DNA of 6,469 bases, from contig WALJ01000062.1 in the NCBI GenBank assembly GCA_015522885.1, forward strand, positions 1-6,469, read 5' to 3'. This document shows positions 1-6,469 of the stretch, one piece after another (position 1 is the stretch's first letter; every line of letters starts with the position of its first letter). This DNA is from Thermoplasmata archaeon. GTDB taxonomy: Archaea > Thermoplasmatota > Thermoplasmata > WALJ01. The notes below the pieces were generated by a model. That model saw nothing but the letters and a program-made list of their open reading frames with translations. It was not told the DNA's origin and did no database searches. A program made the position numbers and the translations under genes.

Positions 1-344
1 CGAAAGAGGCAATCGAAAAGTATGGCAAGGACGGCGTTCTGATAGGCTTTTACAAGTACGAGAACACGGCAAAGGGCGAAGCGATAGGTGCGAAGGACTG
101 GTTCGTGAAGATAATCCTGAAAGCTGACGACCGAAAAATCTTAGGCGCTCACATTATCGGCCCTTGGGCTTCGATACTGATTCAGGAGATAATCAACCTC
201 ATGTACACGAGAGAGCAGGATCCTGAGCCGATATACGCGGGAATGCACATACACCCGTCCATGAGCGAGGTGGTGGAAAGGGCGTTCTTCTCGATAATGC
301 CGGTGGAACAGTACCACAGGATGATGAGGGAAGGGGCGGAATAA
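1..344 (+). CDS. Dihydrolipoamide dehydrogenase-like flavoprotein, C-terminal fragment
   Basis: This is the 3' end of a gene that enters from the left edge, read in the frame whose first full codon is at position 3 and ending at TAA 342-344, about 113 residues. It matches the dimerisation domain of class I pyridine nucleotide-disulfide oxidoreductases: a beta strand and GAHIIG turn (near 147-164), a hydrophobic helix, then HPSMSE at 252-269. In dihydrolipoamide dehydrogenase the His and Glu of the HPxxSE motif form the catalytic base dyad contributed across the dimer interface, so both key residues are present. The family oxidises the dihydrolipoyl groups of 2-oxoacid dehydrogenase or glycine cleavage complexes in the cytoplasm, using FAD and NAD+. 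The FAD and NAD(P) domains and the redox CxxxxC motif lie outside the window, so a related reductase (mercuric reductase-like or another lipoamide reductase paralogue) cannot be excluded. The terminal Cys pair of mercuric reductases is absent. Family call is firm; exact substrate is not. Confidence 0.85.
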   Translation, partial: KEAIEKYGKDGVLIGFYKYENTAKGEAIGAKDWFVKIILKADDRKILGAHIIGPWASILIQEIINLMYTREQDPEPIYAGMHIHPSMSEVVERAFFSIMPVEQYHRMMREGAE

Positions 345-363
345 CAGGGCTTCCAGATGCGCA

Positions 364-380
364 GGCAAAAATTTAAAAGC
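364..380 (+). promoter_or_regulatory. Candidate archaeal promoter (BRE plus TATA box)
   Basis: An A-rich BRE-like stretch (GCAAAA at about 365-370) directly precedes a TATA-like TTTAAAAG at 372-379. Archaeal transcription normally begins about 25 bases downstream of the TATA box, which would put the start near 400-403 and give a leader of roughly 50 bases before the TTG start at 452. This is the only TATA/BRE combination seen in the 107-base gap and would drive the helicase-methyltransferase pair independently of the flavoprotein gene. The site is called by eye; no transcript start is known. Confidence 0.45.
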
Positions 381-413
381 CTATAACATATGCCCCTACA
401 GGTGCACAATTCG

Positions 414-455
414 ATGAAAGATAATGAAAGTACTCTGAAGAAGGTGGAACATTGA
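414..455 (+). CDS. Possible 13-codon leader ORF upstream of the helicase
   Basis: ATG at 414 opens a 13-residue reading frame (MKDNESTLKKVEH) that stops at TGA 453-455, overlapping the TTG start of the helicase gene within TTGA. An AGGTG sequence at 400-404 lies nine bases upstream of the ATG and could serve as a ribosome binding site, although it would sit almost at the predicted 5' end of the mRNA. If translated it would couple translation to the helicase start, much as the GTGA overlap couples the helicase to the methyltransferase. The peptide is hydrophilic and has no recognisable motif. A chance ORF of this length is quite likely, so this is speculative. Confidence 0.2.
   Translation: MKDNESTLKKVEH
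443..447 (+). promoter_or_regulatory. Ribosome binding site for the helicase gene (GGTGG)
   Basis: GGTG at 443-446, five bases before TTG 452, matches the archaeal anti-Shine-Dalgarno consensus (GGAGGTGATC). It supports the TTG start, which is also the first usable start in this frame because TGA at 425-427 closes it upstream. The methyltransferase gene has the same GGTG at the same distance from its start. Confidence 0.6.
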
Positions 456-3400
456 GCACAGACCTAACATTCATAACAAATGAAGATGGGAAGGACCTTG
501 CAAGCAGGTTTTCAGACCTAATAAAGGATACGAAGAACTTCGATGTATTGGTTGGATATTTCTATGCAAGCGGTTTTCACATGCTGTATAAAGAACTCGA
601 AAAAACTGAAAAGATAAGGGTGCTGATAGGTATTGGGACGGATATAGATGTATTTTCTGCAATAAAGGAGGCCGAGGGGAGCAGACAGATGACTCTTTCG
701 CATTACGACACGAGGCAGGAATTTTCGAAAAGGGTGGCCGAAGAGATGGAGTGGTCCAAGGACTCTCCTGAGGTTGAAGATGGAATAAGGAAGTTTATAG
801 AGTGGCTTAAAGACGAAAAGATAGAGATAAGGGTCTATCCAAAGGAAAGCATACACGCTAAGCTCTACATAATGACCTTCAAAGAAGGAGATAGAGACAA
901 GGGTCGTGTGATAACAGGTTCAAGCAATTTCAGCAAGTCCGGGTTGAAAGGCAACATAGAGTTCAATGTTGAGCTTAAAAATCGCTCGGATTATGAGTTT
1001 GCACTGGAAAAATTCAATGAACTTTGGGAAGAAAGTGTGGATGTTTCTGAAGAATATGTCCAGACCATAAAAGAGAAGACATGGCTCAACGACGAGATTA
1101 CACCATACGAGCTTTACCTGAAATTCCTTTATGAGTATTTCATGGAAGAGATAAACCTCGATAAAGAAGAGTTTCTCAGGACATATCTTCCGCAGAATTT
1201 CATGGACCTGAAATACCAGAGGGATGCGGTGGCTCAGGCCAAAAAGATACTCGAACAACACGGAGGGGTGTTCCTTTCGGATGTTGTCGGGCTTGGAAAG
1301 ACATATATGGCGGCCATGCTGGCACAGCAACTGGACGGGAGGACCCTGGTAATTGCTCCGCCATCTCTCATCAGGGAAGGAGACCCAGGTTCATGGCCGA
1401 GCATTCTCTTAGATTTCGGGGTTCCTGCAAGGTGCGAATCGATAGGAAAGCTGGATAAGATAATAGAAGAAGGGCACGAACAATATAAGAACATAATAAT
1501 TGACGAGGCTCACAGGTTCAGGACAGAGACCACCCAGATGTACGAAAAACTGTACCGGATATGCAAAGGGAAAAGGATCATACTTGTTACAGCAACACCT
1601 CTGAATAATAGGCCTGAAGACATCCTCGCACAGATAAAACTGTTCCAAGATGGACATAAGTCCACGCTGCCAAATCCCAAGGTAAGGGACCTTGAGGCAT
1701 ACTTTAAAAAATTGAATAAGGGACTGAAAAGACTTGACCGGAAGAAGGATAGAGATGAATATCTCAGGATAGTCCGGGAAAATGCAGAGGACATAAGGAA
1801 AAATGTTCTCCAGTATCTGATGGTCAGAAGAACACGGAGCGCCATAATGAAGTATTACAGAAAAGACATGAAGAATCAGGGACTCAAATTTCCGGAGGTG
1901 CAGGACCCCGAACCTGTTGTATACAACTTTGACGAAGCGCTTAATCATATATTCGATGAAACTGTAAAAATGATTGCTAACGATTTCAGATATGCAAGAT
2001 ACAAGCCTCTGTTATATCTAAAAGACACAAAAAATCTCACGACTCTGGAGAGGCAGTCTCAGATGAACATGGGAAATTTCATGAAGATTCTTCTGCTCAA
2101 GAGGCTGGAGAGCAGTTTCTATGCTTTCAAGATGTCCATAGACCGATTCATTCATTCCTATGAAGGCTTCATAGCTTCGTATGAAAAGGGACATGTTTTC
2201 CTGAGCAAAAAGCATATGAACAAGATTCTGGAGCTTCTGGATAAAGATGATATGGAGAGCATAGCGAAGCTTATAGAAGAAGATAGGGCCACAGAGTTCG
2301 ATGCCTCCGATTTCATAGATGATTTCATAAGAGACCTGAGGCATGACCTTAAGATACTAAAGAAAATACAGGATATGTGGAAGGCAGTGGATAGAGACCC
2401 AAAGATAGATATGCTGTTGAAACGGCTTTCAGAAGACGGGACACTTAAAAAGAGAAAATTGGTCCTTTTCACGGAATCCAAGGAAACTGCCGAATATGTC
2501 AGCAAACGGCTTGATAAAGTTCCGAGGCTTAAAGGAAAGGTTATGTTGTTTTCCAGTGCTTCAGGCTCAAAGGATAAAGAGAGGATGAGCAAAAACTTCG
2601 ATGCAAATGTCAAAAAAGAGAGGCAGGAAAATGACATAAAAATACTGGTCACAACCGATGTACTTTCGGAGGGTGTAAACCTGCACCGCTCTAATGTGGT
2701 TATAAATTATGATATTCCATGGAACCCAGTAAGAATGATTCAGAGGGTCGGGCGAGTGAACAGAGTTGGGAAGAACTTGCCATTCAATAAGATATATGTT
2801 TACAACTTCTTCCCTGCAGGGCCGATAAATGAGAACATAAGCCTAAAAGAGGCTGCCGAATCAAAGATAAGAGCATTCATAGAGATGCTTGGAAACGATG
2901 CGAGGCTTCTAACGGACGAGGATGTGAAATCCCATGACCTCTTTGTGAAATTATCGAGCAGAGAGACGATAACGGGAGAAGAGGGCGAAGAGGACGAGGA
3001 GCTTAAGTATCTGACATTCATAAGAAAGATAAGAGATGAAGAAAAGGAGCTCTTCGAAAGAATAAAGAATATGCCGAGAAAGGTCAGGACAGCAAAGAGA
3101 TACGAACATAAAGAAGATAATGCTCTGGTAACTTTCTTCAGGAAAGGAAAGATAAAGAAGATATTCATAGCTAGAGATGACGGCGTTAAGGAGATTGATT
3201 TTGTTGCGGGTGCTCACATTCTGGAATCACGCAGGAATGCAAAGAGGGAGAAGATGGGAAGGAACTTCTATGCGCTTCTGGAAAAAAACAAGAGGGCATT
3301 CGATGAGGTTATAAGGAAAGAACCGGAGGAACCAATACAGAAATCGGGTGGAAAAGATTTAGAAAGCTGGTTAGGCCGGATTATAAAGGCAATACTCAGG

Positions 3401-3670
3401 CCACCTAATCGTTTTACCGATGAGGAAGAAGAATACCTACGAGAGGTAAGGCATCTTCTCGAAATCGGAGGGATACCCAAGCAGACACTTAAAAAGATAA
3501 AGAAAGACATGAAAGATAAAGACCCGCACCGCATTTACTCCACCATAAAGAGGAATCTTCCGGAAGAGGTCTTCAAAAAAACATTTGCGGAGGATTCTGA
3601 GGATGAAAAAAGCCCGAGAGAGGTCATATTATCCGAATATCTGATAAAGAAAGAGAAGGTGAGGCAGTGA
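452..3670 (+). CDS. PLD-domain SNF2-family helicase (putative defence nuclease-translocase)
   Basis: A 1072-residue cytoplasmic protein with no signal peptide or membrane segment. Residues about 20-205 form a phospholipase D-like domain: GYFYASGF at 35-42, HAK at 135-137 and GSSN at 156-159, giving one HxK/GSxN active-site half; the Asp of canonical HxKxxxxD is Thr142. Residues about 250-400 are the first RecA-like lobe: Walker A DVVGLGKT 277-284, DEAH 351-354 and TATP 380-383. About 290 residues, largely helical and charged, separate this from the second lobe, with LVLFTES near 670-676, motif V region (TTDVLSEGVNL 734-744) and motif VI QRVGRVNR 764-771. Motif spacing is SNF2-like, implying ATP-driven translocation on duplex DNA. 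Residues about 800-1072 are lysine/glutamate-rich and I recognise no domain there. By family analogy the PLD domain may cut DNA, but this is inference. The start is TTG with GGTG five bases upstream; the next gene overlaps by four bases. It resembles DISARM DrmD in its motor and gene order, but the fused PLD domain is a difference or at least uncertain, so no symbol is given. Confidence 0.9.
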   Translation: MSTDLTFITNEDGKDLASRFSDLIKDTKNFDVLVGYFYASGFHMLYKELEKTEKIRVLIGIGTDIDVFSAIKEAEGSRQMTLSHYDTRQEFSKRVAEEMEWSKDSPEVEDGIRKFIEWLKDEKIEIRVYPKESIHAKLYIMTFKEGDRDKGRVITGSSNFSKSGLKGNIEFNVELKNRSDYEFALEKFNELWEESVDVSEEYVQTIKEKTWLNDEITPYELYLKFLYEYFMEEINLDKEEFLRTYLPQNFMDLKYQRDAVAQAKKILEQHGGVFLSDVVGLGKTYMAAMLAQQLDGRTLVIAPPSLIREGDPGSWPSILLDFGVPARCESIGKLDKIIEEGHEQYKNIIIDEAHRFRTETTQMYEKLYRICKGKRIILVTATPLNNRPEDILAQIKLFQDGHKSTLPNPKVRDLEAYFKKLNKGLKRLDRKKDRDEYLRIVRENAEDIRKNVLQYLMVRRTRSAIMKYYRKDMKNQGLKFPEVQDPEPVVYNFDEALNHIFDETVKMIANDFRYARYKPLLYLKDTKNLTTLERQSQMNMGNFMKILLLKRLESSFYAFKMSIDRFIHSYEGFIASYEKGHVFLSKKHMNKILELLDKDDMESIAKLIEEDRATEFDASDFIDDFIRDLRHDLKILKKIQDMWKAVDRDPKIDMLLKRLSEDGTLKKRKLVLFTESKETAEYVSKRLDKVPRLKGKVMLFSSASGSKDKERMSKNFDANVKKERQENDIKILVTTDVLSEGVNLHRSNVVINYDIPWNPVRMIQRVGRVNRVGKNLPFNKIYVYNFFPAGPINENISLKEAAESKIRAFIEMLGNDARLLTDEDVKSHDLFVKLSSRETITGEEGEEDEELKYLTFIRKIRDEEKELFERIKNMPRKVRTAKRYEHKEDNALVTFFRKGKIKKIFIARDDGVKEIDFVAGAHILESRRNAKREKMGRNFYALLEKNKRAFDEVIRKEPEEPIQKSGGKDLESWLGRIIKAILRPPNRFTDEEEEYLREVRHLLEIGGIPKQTLKKIKKDMKDKDPHRIYSTIKRNLPEEVFKKTFAEDSEDEKSPREVILSEYLIKKEKVRQ
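3658..3662 (+). promoter_or_regulatory. Ribosome binding site for the methyltransferase gene (GGTGA)
   Basis: GGTGA at 3658-3662, inside the last codons of the helicase gene, lies with its GGTG five bases before GTG 3667. The same sequence and spacing precede the helicase start, which supports both non-ATG starts and implies coupled translation through the GTGA overlap. Confidence 0.6.
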
Positions 3671-6469
3671 GAAAGGACGCTGCGAAAAGACTGCTAAATG
3701 ATACATTCGGCGGTGAATATGACGAAGAGAAATTCATAGATTTCGTAAGAGAAGTATTTAAACATATAGATATAGATATTCAGGACAATAGCTGGTACTT
3801 AACCGACCATAAACAGTATGAAGAGTATATTTCAGACTTTCGTAAGATGGGGGAATATAAAGATTCCAAAGGGGAGAGCATAGAGATTCTTTCTGTCAAG
3901 CTCAAACGCACGAGTTCAAGGGACCGGGCAAGGACAATGCAGAGGAACTTTGTGGCCAGCTGGCTTTCTAAGACAGAAAAGAATGCCGGATTGGTGGCAT
4001 TCTATGGCGATGACCCGGAGGACTGGAGGCTTTCATTTGTTAAAGTAGAGTATGTTTTAGACTATGACAAAAAAGGTAAAGTTACCGCGAAAAAAGTTCT
4101 TAGTTCCCCTAAAAGATACTCCTTTCTTGTTGGAAAGAATGAGCCGAATCATACGTGCGCAAAGCAGTTCTTTGATATTCTTACCAAAAAAGACCCCCCT
4201 CTTATTTCAGACATAGAGAAAGTTTTCAGTGTGGAGAATGTTACTGATGAGTTCTTTGAAGAATACAAATGGTTGTTCATCAAACTCAAAGAAGAACTAG
4301 ATAAAGTTATGAATGGAGATTCCAAAGTTCGTGCAGAGTTCGAGGAAAGGGGAATATCAACTGTGGATTTCTCAAAGAAACTGCTCGGACAAATAATGTT
4401 CCTTTATTTTCTTCAGAAAAAAGGATGGCTCGGGGTTGAAAGAGGAAAAGAGTGGGGCTATGGTCCTAAGAATTTTATGAGGAAGCTTTTTGAAAAAGAA
4501 TTTGTAGACTATGACAACTTCTTCAATGATATCCTAGAGCCTCTCTTCTATGAAGCTCTGTCAACCGAAAGGATTGATGACTACTACACACACCTGAAGT
4601 GCAAAATTCCATTCCTAAATGGCGGTCTCTTCGAAGCCATGAATGACTACGACTGGGTGGGTACAGACATAATAATTGATAACAGCGTTTTTGAGGAGAT
4701 ATTCAGGGTTTTTGATACCTTCAATTTCACGGTTAAGGAAGATGAGCCTCTGGAAAAAGAAGTTGCAGTAGATCCCGAGATGCTGGGAAAGGTACTAGAA
4801 AAACTGGGTGGAATAAATGATAAGAATTTTGAAGAATGGAAAAAAATTGTTTTGAGCGGTGATAAGAAAGAAGAAATGAAATTTAACAAACAAAATGGTG
4901 TTTATTATACGCCAAGGGAAATCGTGCATTACATGTGCCAGCAGAGCCTGATAAACTATCTTGAAACCAACACAGATATACAGAGAGAGGACATAGAGAA
5001 GTTCATAGTCAAAGGAGATGCCATACTGGATAGCCTGATAAGAGAGGAGGAGTATAATGGTGAGGCAGAAGGAGAGAAACTGCCTGAGAGCATAAAGGAG
5101 AATTACAGGGAGATAGACCGGCTTCTGCGGCATATAACGATAGTGGACCCTGCAGTTGGTTCTGGAGCCTTCCCCGTGGGAATGCTCAACGAGATAGTGA
5201 AGGCCAGAAATATACTAGGAGTGTTTTTTGACCCGAAAGAAAGAGAGAAAAGAACGAGCTACAACCTGAAGAGAGAGACCATTGAGAACTCTCTGTATGG
5301 TGTGGATATAGACAGTTCAGCAGTGGATATAGCGAAGCTCAGGTTCTGGCTCTCGCTCATCGTGGATGAGGAGGATATGAAGAATATAAAACCGCTTCCG
5401 AACCTGGACTACAAAATAATGTGCGGTAATTCCCTGCTGGAAGAGTTCGAGGGTGTGAAGCTCTTCGACGAGAGGTTCTTGGAAGATAGTGGTTTAAAGG
5501 GACCTGAGGCCGCCGAACTTGAGACAATAAACGAGGAGATAAAGAGGCTGGATATCGAACTTTCAGATATACCTTTCGGGCAGGGGAACCGTGAGGTGTA
5601 TGAGAAAGCAGAGAGGCTCGAGGAACTCAGGAAGCGTAAGAAAAAACTTGAGAAGAAAATCATATCTGGGGCAAAAGACGAAGCACAGAAAACCATAGAA
5701 GAGGCCGTAAGTCAAACTGTCAGGGAATCTCAGAGAAAGCTAAGAGAATTCGAAGCACTACAAAAGGTGTTTTTCGACGAGAACAGCCCAAATAGAAAGA
5801 GAGAATTGCGAAAGGAACTGGATGAGCTGGAATGGGAACTCATAGAGGCCACATTGAAGGAACAGGGCAATGAAGAGGCCATGGAAAAACTGGAGAAATA
5901 CAAAAGAACAAAGTCAAAACCGTTCTTCCTGTGGAAACTCCACTTCGCAGAGGTCTTCCAGAGAGAAAACCCGGGGTTCGATGTGGTGATTGGGAATCCG
6001 CCTTATATTACATTCTCATTGGGTAAAAAACAAAAGGTGTTTAGTAAAGAAGAGATTGAAACCTATAAGAAGATTTATTTTGATGTATACGAATACAAAG
6101 GCAACACTTTTTCTTTGTTTCTAAGAAAAACAAAGGATTTGCTTAGAAGTGAAGGATACTCTTCTTATATAGTCCCAAACACGCTGTTGTTGAACACGAC
6201 TTTTTCAAAAATAAGAAAGTTTCTTCTTACTAGATTAAACCTAATAAGTCTTATCAACATTAAAGATAAGGTCTTTGAAGAGGCTGAAATTGGTGGCAAT
6301 CTCATAATCTCATTTAGCAATACCGTTTCAAAACCGGTTGTTTATGTTACGGAGATACTGGACATTAATAATTTCGAAGCGGAAGTGAAGAGTCTGTCTC
6401 CGATAAATAAAGACTTGTATCAGGATAGTGGCTTATTTAAATTCTATACAGATACAACTGCATTACATC
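3667..6469 (+). CDS. Eco57I/PglX-like adenine-specific DNA methyltransferase, 3'-truncated
   Basis: An open frame of 934 codons starting at GTG 3667 (overlapping the helicase stop as GTGA) and still open at the window end. It fits large class I SAM-dependent N6-adenine methyltransferases of the Eco57I/PglX type, which transfer a methyl group from SAM to adenine in a specific site. In order: an N-terminal alpha/beta region (residues about 1-160) with SSRDRARTMQRNF near 83-95, FYGDDPEDWR ending at 121, and KRYSFLVGKNEP 149-160; PFLNGGLFE 315-323; motif X-like GVYYTPREIV from 411; SAM-binding motif I DPAVGSGAF 494-502; acidic YGVDID 544-549; CGNSLL 586-591; a charged coiled-coil stretch about 615-765; and catalytic motif IV NPPY 777-780. 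Downstream residues follow the normal family pattern (GNTFSLFL, SYIVPNTLL, VFEEA). Relatives are commonly about 1200 residues, so some 250-350 residues, including the TaqI-type target-recognition domain, should lie beyond the window. The N-terminal region could be a divergent nuclease, as in type IIG enzymes, but no clear PD-(D/E)xK triad is visible. Alternative labels are DISARM drmMI or BREX pglX; neither can be fixed here. Confidence 0.9.
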   Translation, partial: MRKDAAKRLLNDTFGGEYDEEKFIDFVREVFKHIDIDIQDNSWYLTDHKQYEEYISDFRKMGEYKDSKGESIEILSVKLKRTSSRDRARTMQRNFVASWLSKTEKNAGLVAFYGDDPEDWRLSFVKVEYVLDYDKKGKVTAKKVLSSPKRYSFLVGKNEPNHTCAKQFFDILTKKDPPLISDIEKVFSVENVTDEFFEEYKWLFIKLKEELDKVMNGDSKVRAEFEERGISTVDFSKKLLGQIMFLYFLQKKGWLGVERGKEWGYGPKNFMRKLFEKEFVDYDNFFNDILEPLFYEALSTERIDDYYTHLKCKIPFLNGGLFEAMNDYDWVGTDIIIDNSVFEEIFRVFDTFNFTVKEDEPLEKEVAVDPEMLGKVLEKLGGINDKNFEEWKKIVLSGDKKEEMKFNKQNGVYYTPREIVHYMCQQSLINYLETNTDIQREDIEKFIVKGDAILDSLIREEEYNGEAEGEKLPESIKENYREIDRLLRHITIVDPAVGSGAFPVGMLNEIVKARNILGVFFDPKEREKRTSYNLKRETIENSLYGVDIDSSAVDIAKLRFWLSLIVDEEDMKNIKPLPNLDYKIMCGNSLLEEFEGVKLFDERFLEDSGLKGPEAAELETINEEIKRLDIELSDIPFGQGNREVYEKAERLEELRKRKKKLEKKIISGAKDEAQKTIEEAVSQTVRESQRKLREFEALQKVFFDENSPNRKRELRKELDELEWELIEATLKEQGNEEAMEKLEKYKRTKSKPFFLWKLHFAEVFQRENPGFDVVIGNPPYITFSLGKKQKVFSKEEIETYKKIYFDVYEYKGNTFSLFLRKTKDLLRSEGYSSYIVPNTLLLNTTFSKIRKFLLTRLNLISLINIKDKVFEEAEIGGNLIISFSNTVSKPVVYVTEILDINNFEAEVKSLSPINKDLYQDSGLFKFYTDTTALH
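6001..6469 (+). other. Low-GC segment inside the methyltransferase gene
   Basis: Counted by hand, GC falls from about 46% over 4921-6000 to about 32% over 6001-6469, and from 55% (5941-6000) to 28% (6001-6060) across the step. The step falls directly after the NPPY motif, and the reading frame continues without interruption. It may mark an exchanged specificity segment, or simply lower codon constraint in the non-catalytic half. The right end of the segment is not in the window. Confidence 0.5.

Noticed and set aside
348..382. Possible hairpin (GGCTT at 348-352 with AAGCC at 378-382) as a terminator for the flavoprotein gene
   Set aside because: The stem is five pairs with a loop of about 25 bases and no following T-run, and it overlaps the candidate TATA box.
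424..438. Second short ATG frame (MKVL) within the leader
   Set aside because: It has only four codons and no appropriately spaced ribosome binding site, and the nearby repeated ATGAAAG is short enough to be chance.
471..3534. Many minus-strand open frames of 60-180 codons opposite the helicase gene
   Set aside because: They lie wholly antisense to a gene with clear helicase motifs, show low-complexity Ser/Phe/Leu-rich translations typical of the reverse of Lys/Glu-rich coding, and have no recognisable domains.
5299..5332. Repeated GTGGATATA in the methyltransferase gene
   Set aside because: Two copies of nine bases inside conserved coding sequence around the YGVDID motif, explained by codon choice; no array or palindrome accompanies them.
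4647..5696. Minus-strand open frames opposite the methyltransferase gene
   Set aside because: They are antisense to conserved methyltransferase motifs, and their Ser/Phe-rich content is the complement of the purine-rich coding strand.
1..6469. tRNA, rRNA, CRISPR array, insertion sequence or attachment site
   Set aside because: Nearly all of the window is occupied by three long reading frames. No regularly spaced repeats, terminal inverted repeats, tRNA cloverleaf or transposase motif was seen.

Overview
The window looks archaeal, probably from a euryarchaeote-like or Thermoplasmatota-like lineage; that is a guess from style, not a taxonomic call. Supporting signs are a BRE/TATA-like element upstream of the main gene pair, GGTG Shine-Dalgarno sequences, heavy use of AGA/AGG for arginine and ATA for isoleucine, and strongly purine-rich coding strands. 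All recognisable genes lie on the + strand.

Layout: (1) Positions 1-344 hold the 3' end of a dihydrolipoamide dehydrogenase-type flavoprotein disulfide reductase, an ordinary metabolic gene. (2) Positions 345-451 are a short intergenic gap with a candidate archaeal promoter and a tiny 13-codon leader ORF. (3) Positions 452-3670 encode a 1072-residue protein that joins an N-terminal phospholipase D-like (nuclease-type) domain to an SNF2/superfamily 2 helicase motor. (4) Positions 3667-6469 encode a large Eco57I/PglX-like N6-adenine DNA methyltransferase that overlaps the helicase gene by four bases (GTGA) and runs off the window after 934 codons, before its expected C-terminal target-recognition domain.

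The two large genes form a tightly coupled operon, each starting with a non-ATG codon and each preceded by GGTG at the same distance. The combination of a PLD-type nuclease domain, a DNA-translocating motor and an adenine methyltransferase is that of a DNA-targeting defence or restriction-modification system. By inference, the methyltransferase marks self DNA and the helicase-nuclease processes unmarked DNA. The SNF2 helicase followed by adenine methyltransferase also resembles the drmD-drmMI order of class 1 DISARM, but no drmA, drmB or drmC is visible, and they would have to lie beyond the right edge. It may instead be a compact two-gene system.

The methyltransferase gene is compositionally mosaic. 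By hand count GC is about 39% in its first 1.25 kb, 46% over the catalytic core, and 32% from just after the NPPY motif to the window end. No RNA genes, CRISPR arrays, insertion sequences or large repeats were seen.
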